DNA from: Neoceratodus forsteri | Lineage: Eukaryota > Chordata > Ceratodontiformes > Ceratodontidae | Length of the DNA stretch: 64,000 nucleotides | Assembly (NCBI GenBank): GCA_016271365.2 | Contig: CM057454.1 | Span: 692,803,501 to 692,867,500 of the forward strand | Reading direction: 5' to 3' | In this document: positions 1-13,052 of the stretch, in pieces | Layout of the letters: every line of letters begins with the position of its first letter | How positions within the stretch are numbered: the stretch's first letter is position 1 | The notes under the pieces: generated by a model | Databases searched by the model: none | The model's input: the letters and a program-made list of their open reading frames with translations, nothing else | Told to the model about the DNA's origin: nothing | Program-made: the position numbers and the translations under genes

Positions 1-423
1 GTGGGAGTTGATCAAGGGAATATAAACAAGCATGTTTTTGTGTGGTAACACCAGTATGGTGGGCAGTCTGTTTTTCACTTTTTAAAAGAAAAAAATAATC
101 AGAATCAAACTACCATTTACATAAACAAATCTCTACAGAATGTGACCAATCATATTTTTTTTACCTCAGAACATTGTGAGGACTAATGGGGTTGTCAGTG
201 TCCCTTTAATAACATGAACAGGGCCAGTATGTGGACTTTGTTCAGATGGCAAAGTACTGCTGACTTTATGAACAAAAAAAGTAAAGGCTGGCTTACTTCT
301 TAATTGAGATATTTCAAACTATAATCAAGCAGTGAACCTAAATATGGATTGGTAGATCTCGCTGGCAGGATTCCCTGCAGTGTCTTTTTGGTAAGAGACA
401 TTTTCACTTGATTATCCACCCCT

Positions 424-460
<37 letters not shown>

Positions 461-797
461 GAGCATGGTTGATTTATTTTTCATCCAGGCAATACGTGAA
501 ACTGAAATTTCGGTAATTCCAGTTTATTTATTTGAAAACTGGTAACTGGGAAAATCACACTGTGCCAAGGCTCAATTCCAGGTGCATCCCAGGGGAAGGG
601 AACAGGAAATGCAATAAAACATATACTACTGTATATCCATGCTTGGTACAGTACAGGTAAAGTGTAAATGAGAGTACAGTTTAACACAGTACAGGTGCAA
701 ATAAAAGTAACACGGTACAAAGAGCTTCTATGCTGTTCAAACAGGGAGACCAGAGCAGGTGCAATGATGGCAGTGCAGATGTAGAAAAGGCAGGTAT
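1..797. other. Flanking sequence, no gene seen
   Basis: AT-rich sequence upstream of the first LINE. Only short chance reading frames are present, none with a recognisable domain. It contains a dinucleotide microsatellite. The right end (798-813) is one copy of the target duplication of the LINE that follows, so this stretch and 7149 onward were once contiguous. Confidence 0.6.
425..457. repeat. (AC)n microsatellite
   Basis: About 16 uninterrupted AC dinucleotides are read directly. No other feature overlaps it. Confidence 0.95.
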
Positions 798-813
798 AGT
801 TCAATGCATTCTC
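798..813. repeat. Target-site duplication, left copy (L1/Tx1 copy 1)
   Basis: The 16-mer agttcaatgcattctc occurs here and again at 7133-7148, with no mismatch, exactly bracketing the LINE. This is the signature of target-primed reverse transcription. Confidence 0.95.
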
Positions 814-1312
814 TTTTTTTTTTTTAAACTTCTTTAATAAAGTTTATGATTTCAACAGAGAAGACATACATACACATATCCCAGGCTGACCCCGGGCCCA
901 CATCCCCAAACTGGCTTTGGCTACTATATACATCCCCTAAACTATTTACATGCACAGTTTTAATATATTGTACCATCTGAGTTGAGTCTGACTTATTATT
1001 ATAACATTGGATTCTATCAATTCAAAGTTAACTACAGACCTAATCAACTTACAATTTTGAAATCTGTCTTTATTACTAACCTTAATTTCGAAGTAGCTGT
1101 AAGTCCTTTGGACTGGACTTTAAAACTGAGTCCCTAGGAGAGAGCGAGAACCCATCCTAACCCTTTTGATGTGGCAGACATTATATAACCACACTAAGAA
1201 CTATCTAGAGAGAGTATTACACCTCACTGGGAAGAGTACTTTAAGGTACAAACTTACACACCTTAATAAAATCATAGTCCCTTTTAACTTTTTCTTAAGT
1301 AATGATTGCTAG

Positions 1313-4300
1313 CTAATCCCAATCAGACAGACAGATCTGGGATCGAGCACTCTTCAGTTGTATTGAATACACTGCCTCTAATGTCCTCCATCTTTTATCA
1401 TATATTTTCTTTTTATCTTCTATTATCATTTGTCTTTTGAGTCTATCTAAGATATGTAGCAGATCTCTAACCCATTGATCATAATTATAGATACAGTCAC
1501 TTTTCCAATGTCTTAGGACAAATGCCTTCACCAGGGCGGACATCAATACCACATGGTGCTTAGCTGACTCTCTCACAACTGATTTCATATCTCCCAAAAC
1601 ACAGATCTCTGGTTTAATATGCTCCGAATAATTTAGTAACAGATCCATGTTGTGACCAATTTGAACCCATAATGAATGTATTTTGGGACAGCTCCACATC
1701 ACATGTAACAGATCATCTGGTTTCATTCCACTTCTAAAGCACAGATCTGTCTATCTGAGTTTTCTAGAACATAGCTTAGCAGGGGTGCAGTAAATATTTG
1801 AGAAAATAAAAAATTGCATAGTCTTATATTTCAGTATGGGCAGGAATTTAACATTTTTCCAAATCTCTTTCCAGTCAGGCCACGGGGGTTAAACATTTTT
1901 CCCAATATAAAACTTTAGCCATAGATTCTGAGCTCACAAAGCCTAACAGCACCATGTAAACTTTTGAAAGGGGGTGTTGTGAGTAATCAATCTCACTCAA
2001 ATTATCCCAAGTAAATGGACTCTGACCCACAACCTTATTATCTCTTAAGAATTGCTGCACCATATTCATAATCTGAATCTTTCTGAAAAAGTCCCATTCC
2101 TTAGTCTGCGTAGGTAGGACCACCATATCTTCTACTATAAAATCTGTCAGTTTCAAATCAGCTAATTGTGGTGTCCAATGCTCATTGATTATTTGTCCCC
2201 CCAGATGAAAATTAGGATTTCCCAATATTGGTTGATCCCTAACTTTCCTTTGAACTCTCTTTTCTGTGTGGGGTTTAAAAAATTCCACCATGCCACCATT
2301 GATTTAAAGATTGGTGTCTGTCTTCCCTCTTAGATATGCCCTCTGGATCTGAAAAGAGCAATGCTGCTGGGGAAAGTTTCAGGTCCTCTAGAATTTGTTG
2401 CTCAATTTGGAGCCATGTTCGGGTATATTCCCCTTCTTCCTGGGTTCTGTACCACCATCCCATTAAACCTATTTGTTCTGCGACATAATATAAGAGTAGG
2501 TCCAGAAGTTTAATGCCTCCCATAAGATGGGGAAGGCTTTAGGCAGCATGTTTTCTCCTTGGGGGTTTTGAATTCCACAGAAATGCTGAGAGTACCCTCT
2601 GGATATTAATAAACCTTCCTTTGGGAATATTATAAGGTAACAAATGAATCTGGTATAACCATCTAGGTAGAAGATTCATTTTTATCAGTCCCAGTCTGGC
2701 AGTGAAGTTCAGAGGGAGTTTATTCCATCTTAAAATATCGTTTTTAATTATAGTCAAAAGATTGTCCACATTTTCTTCCACCCCATTTTCTGTTTTAGCC
2801 ATAATCCAGATGCCCAGATATTTAATTTTAATTGGGGCCCAGTTTATTTGCAGGTGTTCAAAATCTGCTCTATAAGTATATGGGGTAAGATGGAGAACCT
2901 GTGTTTTGCTTAAATTTAATTTGTAGTTGGAAACCTCAGAGAATTGCCTAATAATTTCCAGGGCTTTTTGGAAGCTTTCAGCCAGATTATATAAATGCAA
3001 CATTATGTCATCAGCAAAAACTGAAAATTTAAGCTCCATCTCATGAACCTTAATTCCCTGAACCGCAGGCTCCATGTGGAGTGCCCTTAATAAAGGTTCC
3101 AAATAAATGTTAAACAAAATTGTTGACAGGGGGCAACCCTGTCTAGTCCCATTCATCAGCAGGAACTCTTTAGAAAGGTAGCCATTGCACAGAACCCTAG
3201 CAGTGGGGGCACTATAAAGGATTTTAAGGCCTCTGAGAAAGCCCTTCGGGAAACCCATTTTCTCCATTGTAAAAAATAGAAAAGCATGGGAAACCCTATC
3301 AAATGCCTTCTCGGCATCAAGTGCAATCAGAGCCATAGCTGACTTAAAGTTGGAGGCCCGATGAAGGATGTGATGCAGCTTCCTTAATGCATCATGTGCC
3401 CCCCAACCTGGCATAAACCCCACTTGGTCCTGACTAATTAATAAAGGAGCAACTTTTAAAACTCTGTTAGCCAGGATCCTTGTGAGGACTTTAACATCCT
3501 GATTTATTAAAGCTATGGGTCTGTAATTTCCAGGTAGATCCTTAGGTTTATCTGGCTTTGGAATAAGTGTAATATAAGCTTGGTACAAAGGAGGATGGGG
3601 AACCCCAACTTTCATAATATTTGAGAATAGGTCTTTCAGGAGAGGGAGTATAGTCAATAAGTGAACTTTTTAAACTTTAGCCGATAGACTATCAGGCCCT
3701 GGTGTCTTACCATTTGGCAATTCTTTAATTGCTGCCATAATTTCTACCTCACAGATTGGGGCTGCCAAAGCCTGAGCCTGCTCTTTATCCAATTTAGGCA
3801 AGGGTATTTTATCAAGAAACCCTCTAATCTCTTCCTCTGAACTAGTAACCCCCCTTGATAGATCCCAGCATAATATTCTGCGAAGGCATCTGCCATTCCC
3901 TGAGGATCTGTAATAATGTCCCCTTCAAATTTCACTGCCATGACCATTTGATCCACCTCTCATTCCCTAATTCTACTGGCTAAAAAATGGCCCAGCACAT
4001 CTTCCTGCATCAGGTATCTAGCGTTTAACCTTTCAAGCCAATGATCTATCCTGACATACATCATGCTTCTCATTTCATCTCTTAAATCTCTAAGCTCCTC
4101 ATCCAATTCACTAGAGGAACCCTCCAAAGGGAGTAGTGTCTTAATGGCCCCAGTTAAAAATTCTTCCCACACTCGATTCATCCTATTCCTCCTAGCAGCA
4201 TATTCCTGAGCTATTCCTGCATATAATACCTTGCAAGTAGGCCAAGCAAGTTTCTTATCCATAAGTGCTGGTATCTGGGTTTGGATAATCTCCACTAGTG

Positions 4301-5095
4301 CTTCCTCTAATTTTGACACAGTATTATCAACCGCTAATATCCCATCATCCAACCGCCATCGGTATGGTTTTGGGGGAATGTTATCTATCTCCCATTGCAT
4401 CTGTATCAGGCAGTGGTCAGATAGTACTCTGTTAAAAGTAGCCAGTTCTTTGATGCCACTTAATGCTGCCCCATTAACCAAAAAAAAAATCACTTCTGGA
4501 ATGTGACTTATGTACTCCAGAATAAAAGGTCATCTCAGTATCCCCTTTATTATACACCCAATAGGGGTCTACTAGTGCTGTAACTTCCAAAAATCTATTT
4601 AGAGCTATCTGCACTGCAGGTGGTTGTTTAGAAGGAGGGTTCCTGTCTACCCCATTATCCAAGCAGAGGTTCCAGTCACCTGCTAGAATAAATGGGTGGG
4701 ATGGGAGCGTATCAATATCAACCTCCATTGAGGCAAAAAAGTCAGGGTTAGAGGGGGTAGAGCCATAAATTGAGGCACAAGAGAATGGATTTCCCAAGAT
4801 ATTCCCCAACACATAGATCCCTCTACCATCCTCTCGTGTCTTGATTTGAGTAAATACATATGGGCAGGCTTTCCTTACTAGTATCGCCACACCCCCGATG
4901 CTTTTGCATTCCCTTCTCCTATTATTTTGCCACCCACCCTTTCTTCAGTAGGTATAATTCCTCTTTCAGTAAATGTCTTTCTTGCAGTGCAGCAAAGTGA
5001 ACCCCCTACTGATTAATATATTGTAATATTACCAGTCTTTTCTTCCTCCCCATGAGGCCTTTAACATTCCATGAGAGAAATTTAAGCAACACCAT
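1313..5095 (-). pseudogene. L1/Tx1 ORF2 (endonuclease-reverse transcriptase), copy 1, broken
   Basis: This would encode a roughly 1260-residue protein that nicks target DNA and reverse-transcribes the element RNA. The start at 5095 is chosen because the endonuclease opening (FLSWNVKGL) follows within ten codons. The endonuclease shows the GDWN and SDH motifs (4890-4380). The reverse transcriptase shows KAFDRVS, GTRQGCPLS and FADD (codons at 3007-3018). The C-terminal part (1726-1313) keeps the conserved HVMWSCPKI stretch and ends in a normal stop. Several stops and frame changes (for example near 4990, 4930, 4480, 3950, 3700, 2530, 2280 and 1870) split the frame, so it is inactive. The catalytic DD pair itself is intact. 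Length agrees with the L1 family. Confidence 0.9.
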
Positions 5096-6064
5096 ACTTT
5101 ATAACAGTATCCCAGCTTATCACCCTCTTACATTCTATCCACCCTATTATATGCACCATGGATTCTCTCTCTCCCTCCCCTTTTCCCCCAGTAAGCCCCT
5201 GTAACCATCGATCCTCTGATCGTCCTCCTTAATCTGAATGAGATGTGAATGAGTTAGCCCCGAGGTGTTCCCGAGCCCCCCTGAATCCCAATATATAGAA
5301 AAGACAAAAGACCCCACTTATAACCATTAATCCCATCATTAACATCTTAAGTTACCTAATACCCCTACTATTTTAAATTAAAGATGCTCCAGAAGCTTAG
5401 TAAGTACCTCCTTCTACCCACAAGTGGTCACATCCACTTAAATATCTAGTGATAGCAGGGAGACAGCATTCCACGCCCTATCTGTTCCCCCATTCTTCTA
5501 TTCCAGATATAGCAAATTAGGGATAAAAGAAAGAGAACAAAAAAAAAACAGTAAGCCCCTGAGACCTATACTTGATCATTTACTAAAGAAAAACACAATG
5601 CCCTAGTATAACCCTTGTTCCATTATAGGTTTGCTCAGTAGCATAGGCTGATCAGTACCCCATTTTCCCTTAAGCAATTTCACCCACACAAATCTTGAGC
5701 TCATTTGGCCTGTTCTACCATATTTAAACTACAGGCTATCTGATATTCAATCCTCTTCTTAATACTGAATTTTAGCTAAGATGAGAGAAAAACAAATGAA
5801 AAAACAAAACAAACAGAAAGCCCAGAATTGTTAGCGGTCTAGAGCCGATTAGACCCTAAAAATAGTCACTAAGGAGCCCTTATCCTACAGTCCCACACAA
5901 AATTAATCTGGAGCAGTCCAAACAGTGAAAGGGCAAATCCCATCTCCAAAGCGTGGAGCAAGGATGAAGTTGATCGAACACTACCTAATTTCGTAGCTCT
6001 TCCCGATCCATCCTACTCTCACTCACTGCTTTATAGCATACAATCCTGCAGGCACCTCAAACTT

Positions 6065-6934
6065 TCAAGTTGCAGGTTTAAACATGGCTGGTAGCTCCAC
6101 CCGCAGGCTTTCTGTGGCATCGATCACCGTCTCATACCTCCTGTCTCCATTCTGTAACCTCACAATCAGCGTGGCTGGATATTGTATTCTGAATTTCACC
6201 CCTGCCAATTATAACTTCTTCTTGATCTCTGTATACTCCTTCTGTTTTTCCCTTACCGAAGGTGTTAGATCTTGGAAAAGCCAAATAGAGGCCCCGTTCC
6301 ACTGAAGATTTTTATTTCTTTTGGCTTTGATCAATACGTGAGTCTTCTCTTTAAAATTCAGAAAGCGCATAATAAGGACCCGAGGTCGAGCTCCAGGTGG
6401 GGGGGTCTCTCTCAAAGAACGGTGTACCCTCTCAATATTGTAGGATTCTCCAAATGACATTGGACCAAACAATTTCAGGAGGAGATCCTGCATAAAAGCT
6501 GCACAGTCCGATCCTTCCGATTTCTCAGGAAGACCCGCCATAATTAGATTATTTCTCCGACTGCGTGATTCATGATCTTCCAGGCGATCTTCCAAGTTTT
6601 TAACTTGCCTTTTGAGGGTAATCACCTCCTGGTCCATAGACACCGTCTTCCTTTCCTGGGAAGCAACCCTGTCCTCAACATCCCCTAACCGTTGTGTTAG
6701 AGCCTTTAGTGCCAATTTTAATGTAGAGAAGTCAGCCACTAAGCCTTGTAGGAGATGTTTGATTTCTATAATATCATCTGAAGATGTATGCCCCTCTCGT
6801 TCTTCTGTTAGCTGATCTTCATTTTCCTCTGGAACCAGATAGTGGGGTTTTGAGCATTTTACAGCCGGCGACCTTGCAGCCAGAGGCTCGGGGCTTCCAT
6901 ATTCCATCTCAGCCATACTGTCAGCCAGGCCCAT
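6065..6934 (-). pseudogene. L1/Tx1 ORF1 (RNA-binding chaperone), copy 1, one premature stop
   Basis: ORF1 protein coats the element RNA in the L1 ribonucleoprotein. The frame runs 290 codons from the ATG at 6934. Residues about 50-125 form a heptad-rich coiled coil. The RNA-recognition domain follows, with the conserved RRNNLIMAGLPE motif, and then the C-terminal domain with the IERVHR and RPRVLIMRFLNF motifs. A single TAA at 6209-6211 interrupts the frame 48 codons before its natural end; the sequence downstream stays in frame and still looks like the L1 C-terminal domain (GVKFRIQYPA). ORF1 is therefore only one mutation away from being open. It precedes ORF2 by about 970 bp, longer than in mammalian L1. 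Confidence 0.88.
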
Positions 6935-7132
6935 TTCTGCATCTTGTAAGTAGACTCCTTGATTACCTTTACTCGACTTACTAACAGTAATGCAGAACCT
7001 TGTTAGAAATCCAAACTCACTATTGTAGTCAAAGTTGTGAGATCTTAAACAGCTATATTAGTATACTTTATTCAGCATGACTCAGGAGCAACCTCAGGGA
7101 CGTCTTTTCCCCTCTAGCTCATCACGTGATCC

Positions 7133-7148
7133 AGTTCAATGCATTCTC
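7133..7148. repeat. Target-site duplication, right copy (L1/Tx1 copy 1)
   Basis: Second copy of agttcaatgcattctc, matching 798-813 with no mismatch. It lies directly next to the 5' end of the minus-strand LINE. Confidence 0.95.
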
Positions 7149-8650
7149 AGGAGGATTCTGGGAGAAGCTATGACTGCATGCTATGCTGCTGAGGAGAAAC
7201 ATCAGGAGCAGGGCTCTGTTTGGGTGCTTTATTTTTATCAGCATGTATGCCATCATTGACTGCACACCATAGCTAAATGCTTGCTTGGGTGGCATTTCAC
7301 TGGTACTGATAATATGTTACTGAGCCTTTCCAGACTGCCTTGTGTCACTAAGTTATTGCTGTTCCTGTCCAGCTGCCCCAACCAGAGTAAACCCAGACAA
7401 AAGAGCTTGTGGTGACTGTAGCTGGGCTGGCTTCTCTGGGTCAGTAAACCCTGTGGAGGGTAAAGACAGGGGCTGCAAGTACATTTGGATAGCATTATTT
7501 TTTATTCCTGTTCCTGGGGTTGCTACCCATTTTTTTTCTTTCTCCATAGCCCTCCCTCCCTTTTAACAAAACTGATTAAAGCTTGTTGTGGCATTTCATT
7601 TGGGCTGGATTAATGGAATAGCCATGTTTCTTACCTTAAGGAAAAGGAGCAATTTGGTGGCTCCCTTTTCTGTATGGGAGGATTGATTTTGAAGTGCACT
7701 CCTGTCCCTTTTCTTTTTGGAGCAATTTAATGTTTTTTGCCAGCAATTGCACTGACAATTTTCAAAGTTGGAAGTGGGAACTCTACCTTTCAGTCTGATA
7801 AATAAACAAATAAAAAATGAATAAATAAATGACTTAATAAATAATACATTTCATTTATCCAAGTGCAATATTTGATTAAACATATTTTATTTAAGAGATA
7901 TTTAATTTATTTCATTTTCCATGGTTTGATCACATGATCTGAATTTGGGTCTAAAGTGCTCATGCATCGGCGTTCTTTTGAGATCAGTAAAATTTTTAAA
8001 TGCTGCATGGACATGCTGACATGCTTAAACTGAAAGCTGCACTTACATGCTGAAATTACAGCAAGCAAAATTGCCTCTTTATTGTATATTCTGCTTCCTC
8101 ACATATGAGAAAGACTGGGTTATAACCCTGCAGTTTTAATTTTTGTGTTTTCTCTCTGCCTTGTTAATTTTCCTCCATTTATATAGAAACTAAGAGTCGA
8201 TTATTTTGCTTTGTAAAGGAGGCATTTTTATTGGTTTTCAGAAGTTTGAAACTGACTTGAACTGTTGTTTCACTCAAATTGGAGATTCAGTGCTGTTGTC
8301 AACACCAGCAAGTCCACCTTTGGTCAGATTTTTTTTAGCAAACTATGTAAATGGACCTTTTGTAGTGCCAGTACCTCTGTAAAATATGATAAATACTTTG
8401 CATATCTGATTTAAACCCTCTTTTGATACCCTGTCAACATCTTGAGGCTAATTTGTTAATACATACTTAGTTTTAATTATTAAGGTTGATCAATCTGATA
8501 TTTGGCACTTGCATAGCAAATTTAAATTATTTTTTAGACCGAACCTTAGGATTTCATAGATTTTAGAGATGGTCCTGATTTAAGTAGATCTAGTCTATTA
8601 ATGTGTGGTTTTGATACCATCTCCTTCCATTAAAAAAAAGCTTTCAAAGA
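7149..8650. other. Anonymous AT-rich sequence, no gene seen
   Basis: Continues the sequence interrupted at 798. I found only short frames without domains and an AAATAA-rich patch at 7800-7850. No repeat boundary or RNA gene is evident. Confidence 0.5.
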
Positions 8651-9139
8651 TATTTCAATAAATAATAAGGTGTGGGCATGCCTTTATTTCCCATATTGGT
8701 GGGACTGTTTTTGACTTTGGCTTTCATCTTTCTGATCAGAATATTCTTTGGGACCTCAAGACCAGGCTCCACTCAAGTTTTAAAGGGGAGGCCCAGGAGA
8801 AAGTCAAAAATTAAAGTGCCTCCAATAGAGTTCCAATATAAGTTTTTTGGACTTGACTTGATATATGACTAACTGTGTACTTCAGAAGTAAGCATCTGAA
8901 GAAGAGCATGGCAGTGGAATTTATCCTGCTGGAACTGAGAGCTTGAATTTATAATAAGATATGAATATTTATTGCATATTATTCAATGATTTTACATGCT
9001 ATATTGGCCATTGTGGCTTGTTGATTATTATTATTATATTTATAACTTGCTAATCTGCCTGCGAGCCTTTTCAGATGTAGATCCTTGGAGGCAACTGCAT
9101 TTTTCTGCTTTCTTAAAATATTTTGATAAGATTTTTACC

Positions 9140-11126
9140 ATGGTTAGTACTAGAAGTGGAAAAAATAGTTCACTCATGGTTTCTTCCTGCTGAAAAAGGC
9201 AACGGGGGAGGGGGGACAAAAAAATCTATAAGTTTGCCTGATGATAAACTTATTAATACAGAAAGTTCTAACCATCTCAGAATTACAGACTTTTGTGGGG
9301 ATAGTTCACCTGTTGCAGTAGGTCTTTCTACACTAATTATTAGGTCTAAAGATTCCTGCATAGTGTTTAGGCCTCCTTCTGCTAATCTATACTCTCCTGT
9401 TTTAGATGACCCCCATGCAGATGTCTGTCCTTGCTATCTTGTGATAGGACATTGTTAGAGTTTGAACCTTCTGGGGAAATTGGTATCAATAGTTCTGACT
9501 GAATAACATTTTCATCTCAGGAAATTTCCTTAGAAATGACTTCTCTAATAATACCCAGCTATGGCATAGAGAAGAGGTCAGTGATATTGAGATTATTACT
9601 ATAAGCTGGTAATTTATCTGCTGCAATTCAAGATTCAAATCATACTGTTAAAGGACTTAAAATTATTTGCAACTGACTCTACAATCAAGGGGGCTAGGAA
9701 TACTCAAATTAATTGCAGGAATACACTTTCTTTGACACCAGCTTCAACTTCATTGATGGCTAAAACTGCCCCTCCTGTTCCAGATATAGTTTATGATAAG
9801 GAATACTTTATTGATGAAGGAAACTTTGTGTCATCCTCTTCCTTATTCAAACAAATACTAGAAATGATCAAGAATCCATGCTACGCAAATTTTGTTTTTT
9901 GTAATTACTATTTTCTACCTCCGTCCCAGCCTGCCACCCCCGACCCATCAAGGGAGACACCTGACATCCCATTGCCTTCCACCCTACCCAATGAAACCCC
10001 AGATCACCACAGAGCTGCAGCTATACCCCCTGGGTGGGGATGAAGTGGGGGCTGAATGCCCTGAAACTTACATGTCATCGGTCCAGGGTTCACTGAGCTG
10101 GTGGAGGCAAATTGTGGGCACGTCCCAGTCTTCCCATCTTCCCAGTGGTGGCAGGCCCCTTTTTCCATTTTCATCCTCCCGTACAGCATGTAACTCCCCC
10201 AACGTCAAGGCACTAGGTGCCAACATCCATGCTGTAATGCAGCCGGCCATCCCATGTAGGGCTTGCACTACTCGGAGCTTCTACTCGGAGTCAGGCAAGT
10301 GTGCAGGCAGTTGCCTGTACCCTCTCCGGAGAAGGCGAGCTTTCATAGGATGTGCCAGTCTATCTCACCCCTGCCAACTCACTAGTGACCGAGTCTGCTC
10401 CCAAACCTGGGTCACCAGTGTGGAGAGAGGTATGGCGTTCAGCACCTCAGCCCTCAGTGCCACTGGGCCGGCTTTACATACTACGTAAATTTGGTAATTC
10501 TGGAGAATTTATGGGCACTGAAGGAGAAAATCAATAATCTTAGAACAAATGTTTTTTTATAATCAGGCTGTGCTTAAACAACTTAGAGAGAATATTATGT
10601 TGCAGGAAAGAGATGGTATGTAAAAGGGCCATACAATTTTTTAAAATAAGGCAATCCAGGTAAATTTACCTCCCCCTTTTTTAATGAAAGTGTAGATAAA
10701 ACAGCTACTTTTAAGTCTGGACAGGACATAAGGGTGAATAATAAACCTAAAAAGAAGAAATCCAACAAGAAAGATAGGCCCAAAGAGCAAGCTGATATTA
10801 ATAAGAAGAGGCTTCCAGGAATCCTAAAACAAGACAATGCAAGGGGACAAGAAACAGCTCAAGAAACCCATAGTGGTGTTATGACTGGTGTAGAGAACAT
10901 TATCTCTCAAGTACTTCCTGAGACAGACTCAGATGTTTTATCTGAATTACAGAGGGAGACTGAGGGGCAAGATCACCCTGCAGGTTCTATTTCTCAAGTC
11001 TATACATATTTTGATTTTTTACAGCAGCCAGAAACATGTTTTGAATGTTTAATTGAAATCTATGGGATAGCCAGATTTGATATGGAAATGCTTGAAAAGC
11101 TAAGCACATGGTTGGCCCATCTATAA
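9140..11126 (+). pseudogene. ORF1-like region of the host LINE, broken
   Basis: The start at 9140 is chosen because the frame opens with MVSTRSGKNSS, a basic start of the kind seen in LINE ORF1 proteins, and precedes the endonuclease of the same element. Stops and frame changes follow within 20 codons. A later open part (10734-11126) encodes a Lys-rich segment followed by an acidic stretch and a C-terminal TYFDFLQQPETCFE-type segment. Frames change several times and a 0.59-kb insertion interrupts it at 9894-10480. A nucleic-acid-binding role is inferred only from its position; no zinc knuckle is visible. Confidence 0.45.
9894..10480. mobile_element. Unclassified 0.59-kb insertion in host LINE ORF1
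   Basis: A sharp rise in GC content begins at about 9905 and ends at 10480. The edges carry near-identical sequence: ctacgcaaatttt at 9881-9893 and ctacgtaaattt at 10481-10492. This fits a 12-13 bp target duplication with one mismatch. No terminal inverted repeat or clear poly-A tail is seen and the inner frames match no family I know. It may be a retroposed fragment or a nonautonomous element. Confidence 0.5.
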
Positions 11127-11930
11127 CATATTACAGAATAGCTTGATAAGTTATATATTACACATCCACATAATCCCCTTTTTTTCTGACTGTGTCTTAC
11201 TCTATTGTAAATCTTTTGATATAGCAGGGAGAATCTAGGAAGAGGAAGAGACCCTCAAATTGTATGGTATATTCTTGCCCTTCAAAGGGTCCCAGCACCA
11301 ACAGATGGGATAGAACCTAGACCCTTGAATGATAGTAGGAAGGAGGACTTAAGAGAAGAAGAAGAAGAGTATCAGAGGTGATTCATAAGTATGTTTGTTC
11401 AGTTTCTCAGTGCTGGGTAAGTAGAAATGTATTACTGTTTGGCTGGCAGACTTTAAAAGGTGAAACTATTGGTTCTATTTAAATAGAAATGACTTCCTTT
11501 TTATCATGCATTCTTTGATTAGAAATAAGACATAGTGCATTAGAGTGCATTACAGCCCACAGTGGAATTTCAGACTGCCCCAAATAGAGATAATGTTTAA
11601 AAATGCTAAATTGTCCTCTTTAATCTTGGAATCTTCTTTGGTGTTAGGTGGACTCAGGGATCTATTAACAGACTGCACAACTTTGGAAATTGAACATAGT
11701 AATAATGGTCCTAAAAATAACCAAACAGATTTTACAGCTTATAATCACTATGATGTATTAGATTCACAATGACAAACCCATGTAAATATGCTATCCAAGT
11801 CTGTAGGAGTCTTGACCATTCTCTCCCGGAATATAGAAGAGTTAAAGTACAAAATAGTGGATGAAGAAATTAAGAAATGTTTAACGTTTGACATCTTATT
11901 TCTTCAAGAGACCTGATGCCAGAAAGAAAG

Positions 11931-11944
11931 CCCCCCCCCCCCCA
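11931..11944. repeat. Poly-C run
   Basis: Fourteen consecutive C residues lie inside the endonuclease region of the old LINE, where they shift the reading frame. Confidence 0.85.
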
Positions 11945-13052
11945 CTATCCTGGGATATTCAGGATTTGGGATTTCAGAAACTAGGGACAAAAATTATGGC
12001 AGGGTTAAGGCAGATATGGCAACATATGTCAAAACCTCCCCAAATTATAAAATTATCCCACTAAAATCTTAATCCAAAAGAATCCTCTCTTTATTATTAG
12101 AATGTCCAGCTATTAAAATGTGTTTTATTAATGTTTATTTGCCTCATATTACTAATTTGATTGAGTGGCCATATTTGTCAGAAGATCTTAAAGAAATGGC
12201 CAGTAATTAAGAAACCTATCCCTTCATTGTACTGGGAGATTTCAGTGCTTGAATTCAGGAAGAAAATCATTTAAGACAATTTGGTAATGAGCTCCTTCTC
12301 TGATCAGATGCTATTGATCTGACAATAAGTATGATTCGAAAATCTAAAGATAAGAAATCCAACTAACAAGGTAAGACTCTGAACAAAATTATGAGTGAGT
12401 TCGGTATTATGCTATTAAATGGTTGTTCACCAGGATATCAGCAGGGAGGTTATGCATTTATGGGTCACCTAGGATCATCTACAATTGATTTAATGTGGAC
12501 CAATATAGATGCTTTAAAACTTTTCAGACTTAAAGATTTGGGATCAGTTGGATTCTGTTCATTTTTCCCTTATTAACTCAGCTGCAAATAGAAGGTTTTA
12601 CTGGTGTTTGTGAGAATAGACTAAACACTGCTGGTCTGGAAGTGCTTAACTCAAGAAGAATTAGGAGAGGGGCAGTGGCACTTTTTTAAAAATTACTTTA
12701 TTCAGATCATCTGTTCTTATTACAGGACACCATTTTGATGACTAATGATGTTCAGATAGCATACAACAAATGGACATAAATTAATAACTATATTTAACCT
12801 TTCTGCAAAACAAATAAACACAACTTGGTATAGCAAAATTTGTAAAAAAGCAGTCTAAATGCAGTAGGTTAGCGTGTCACTGTAAGAAACATCCTTTAAG
12901 AAAAAATTTAAATACTCTTAATAGAGCAAGGAAAGATTATAGAAAAGTATTGGAGGAAGAGAAAAGGAAATACCATCAAGTTATGTGGGAAACATTATGA
13001 GGTACTGTTCTGAAAAAAGATTGTAAGGCATTTTGGTCCCTAGTTAGTCATG

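Larger units (their letters stand above)
814..7132 (-). mobile_element. Full-length L1/Tx1-type LINE, copy 1
   Basis: A complete 6319-bp non-LTR retrotransposon on the minus strand. It starts at 7132 with a short 5' leader, then ORF1 (6934-6065), ORF2 (5095-1313), a 3' UTR of about 500 bp and a poly-A tail, seen as a T run at 814-825. Perfect 16-bp target duplications flank it. The two-ORF layout, the ORF1 coiled coil with RNA-recognition fold, the apurinic endonuclease at the start of ORF2 and the FADD reverse-transcriptase motif place it in the L1/Tx1 group. Length is close to a typical 6-kb L1, so it is not 5' truncated. Stops and frameshifts in both ORFs show it cannot move on its own. 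The intact target duplication together with moderate ORF decay suggests intermediate age. I cannot tell L1 proper from a Tx1-like lineage without a tree. Confidence 0.92.

Noticed and set aside
481..804. 107-codon minus-strand frame
   Set aside because: No domain, and it lies in flanking sequence that also holds the LINE target duplication. Looks like chance.
8672..8872. 66-codon frame with hydrophobic N-terminus
   Set aside because: Short, unlike any known family, and placed in the probable leader of the old LINE. Kept only as a comment on its 5' end.
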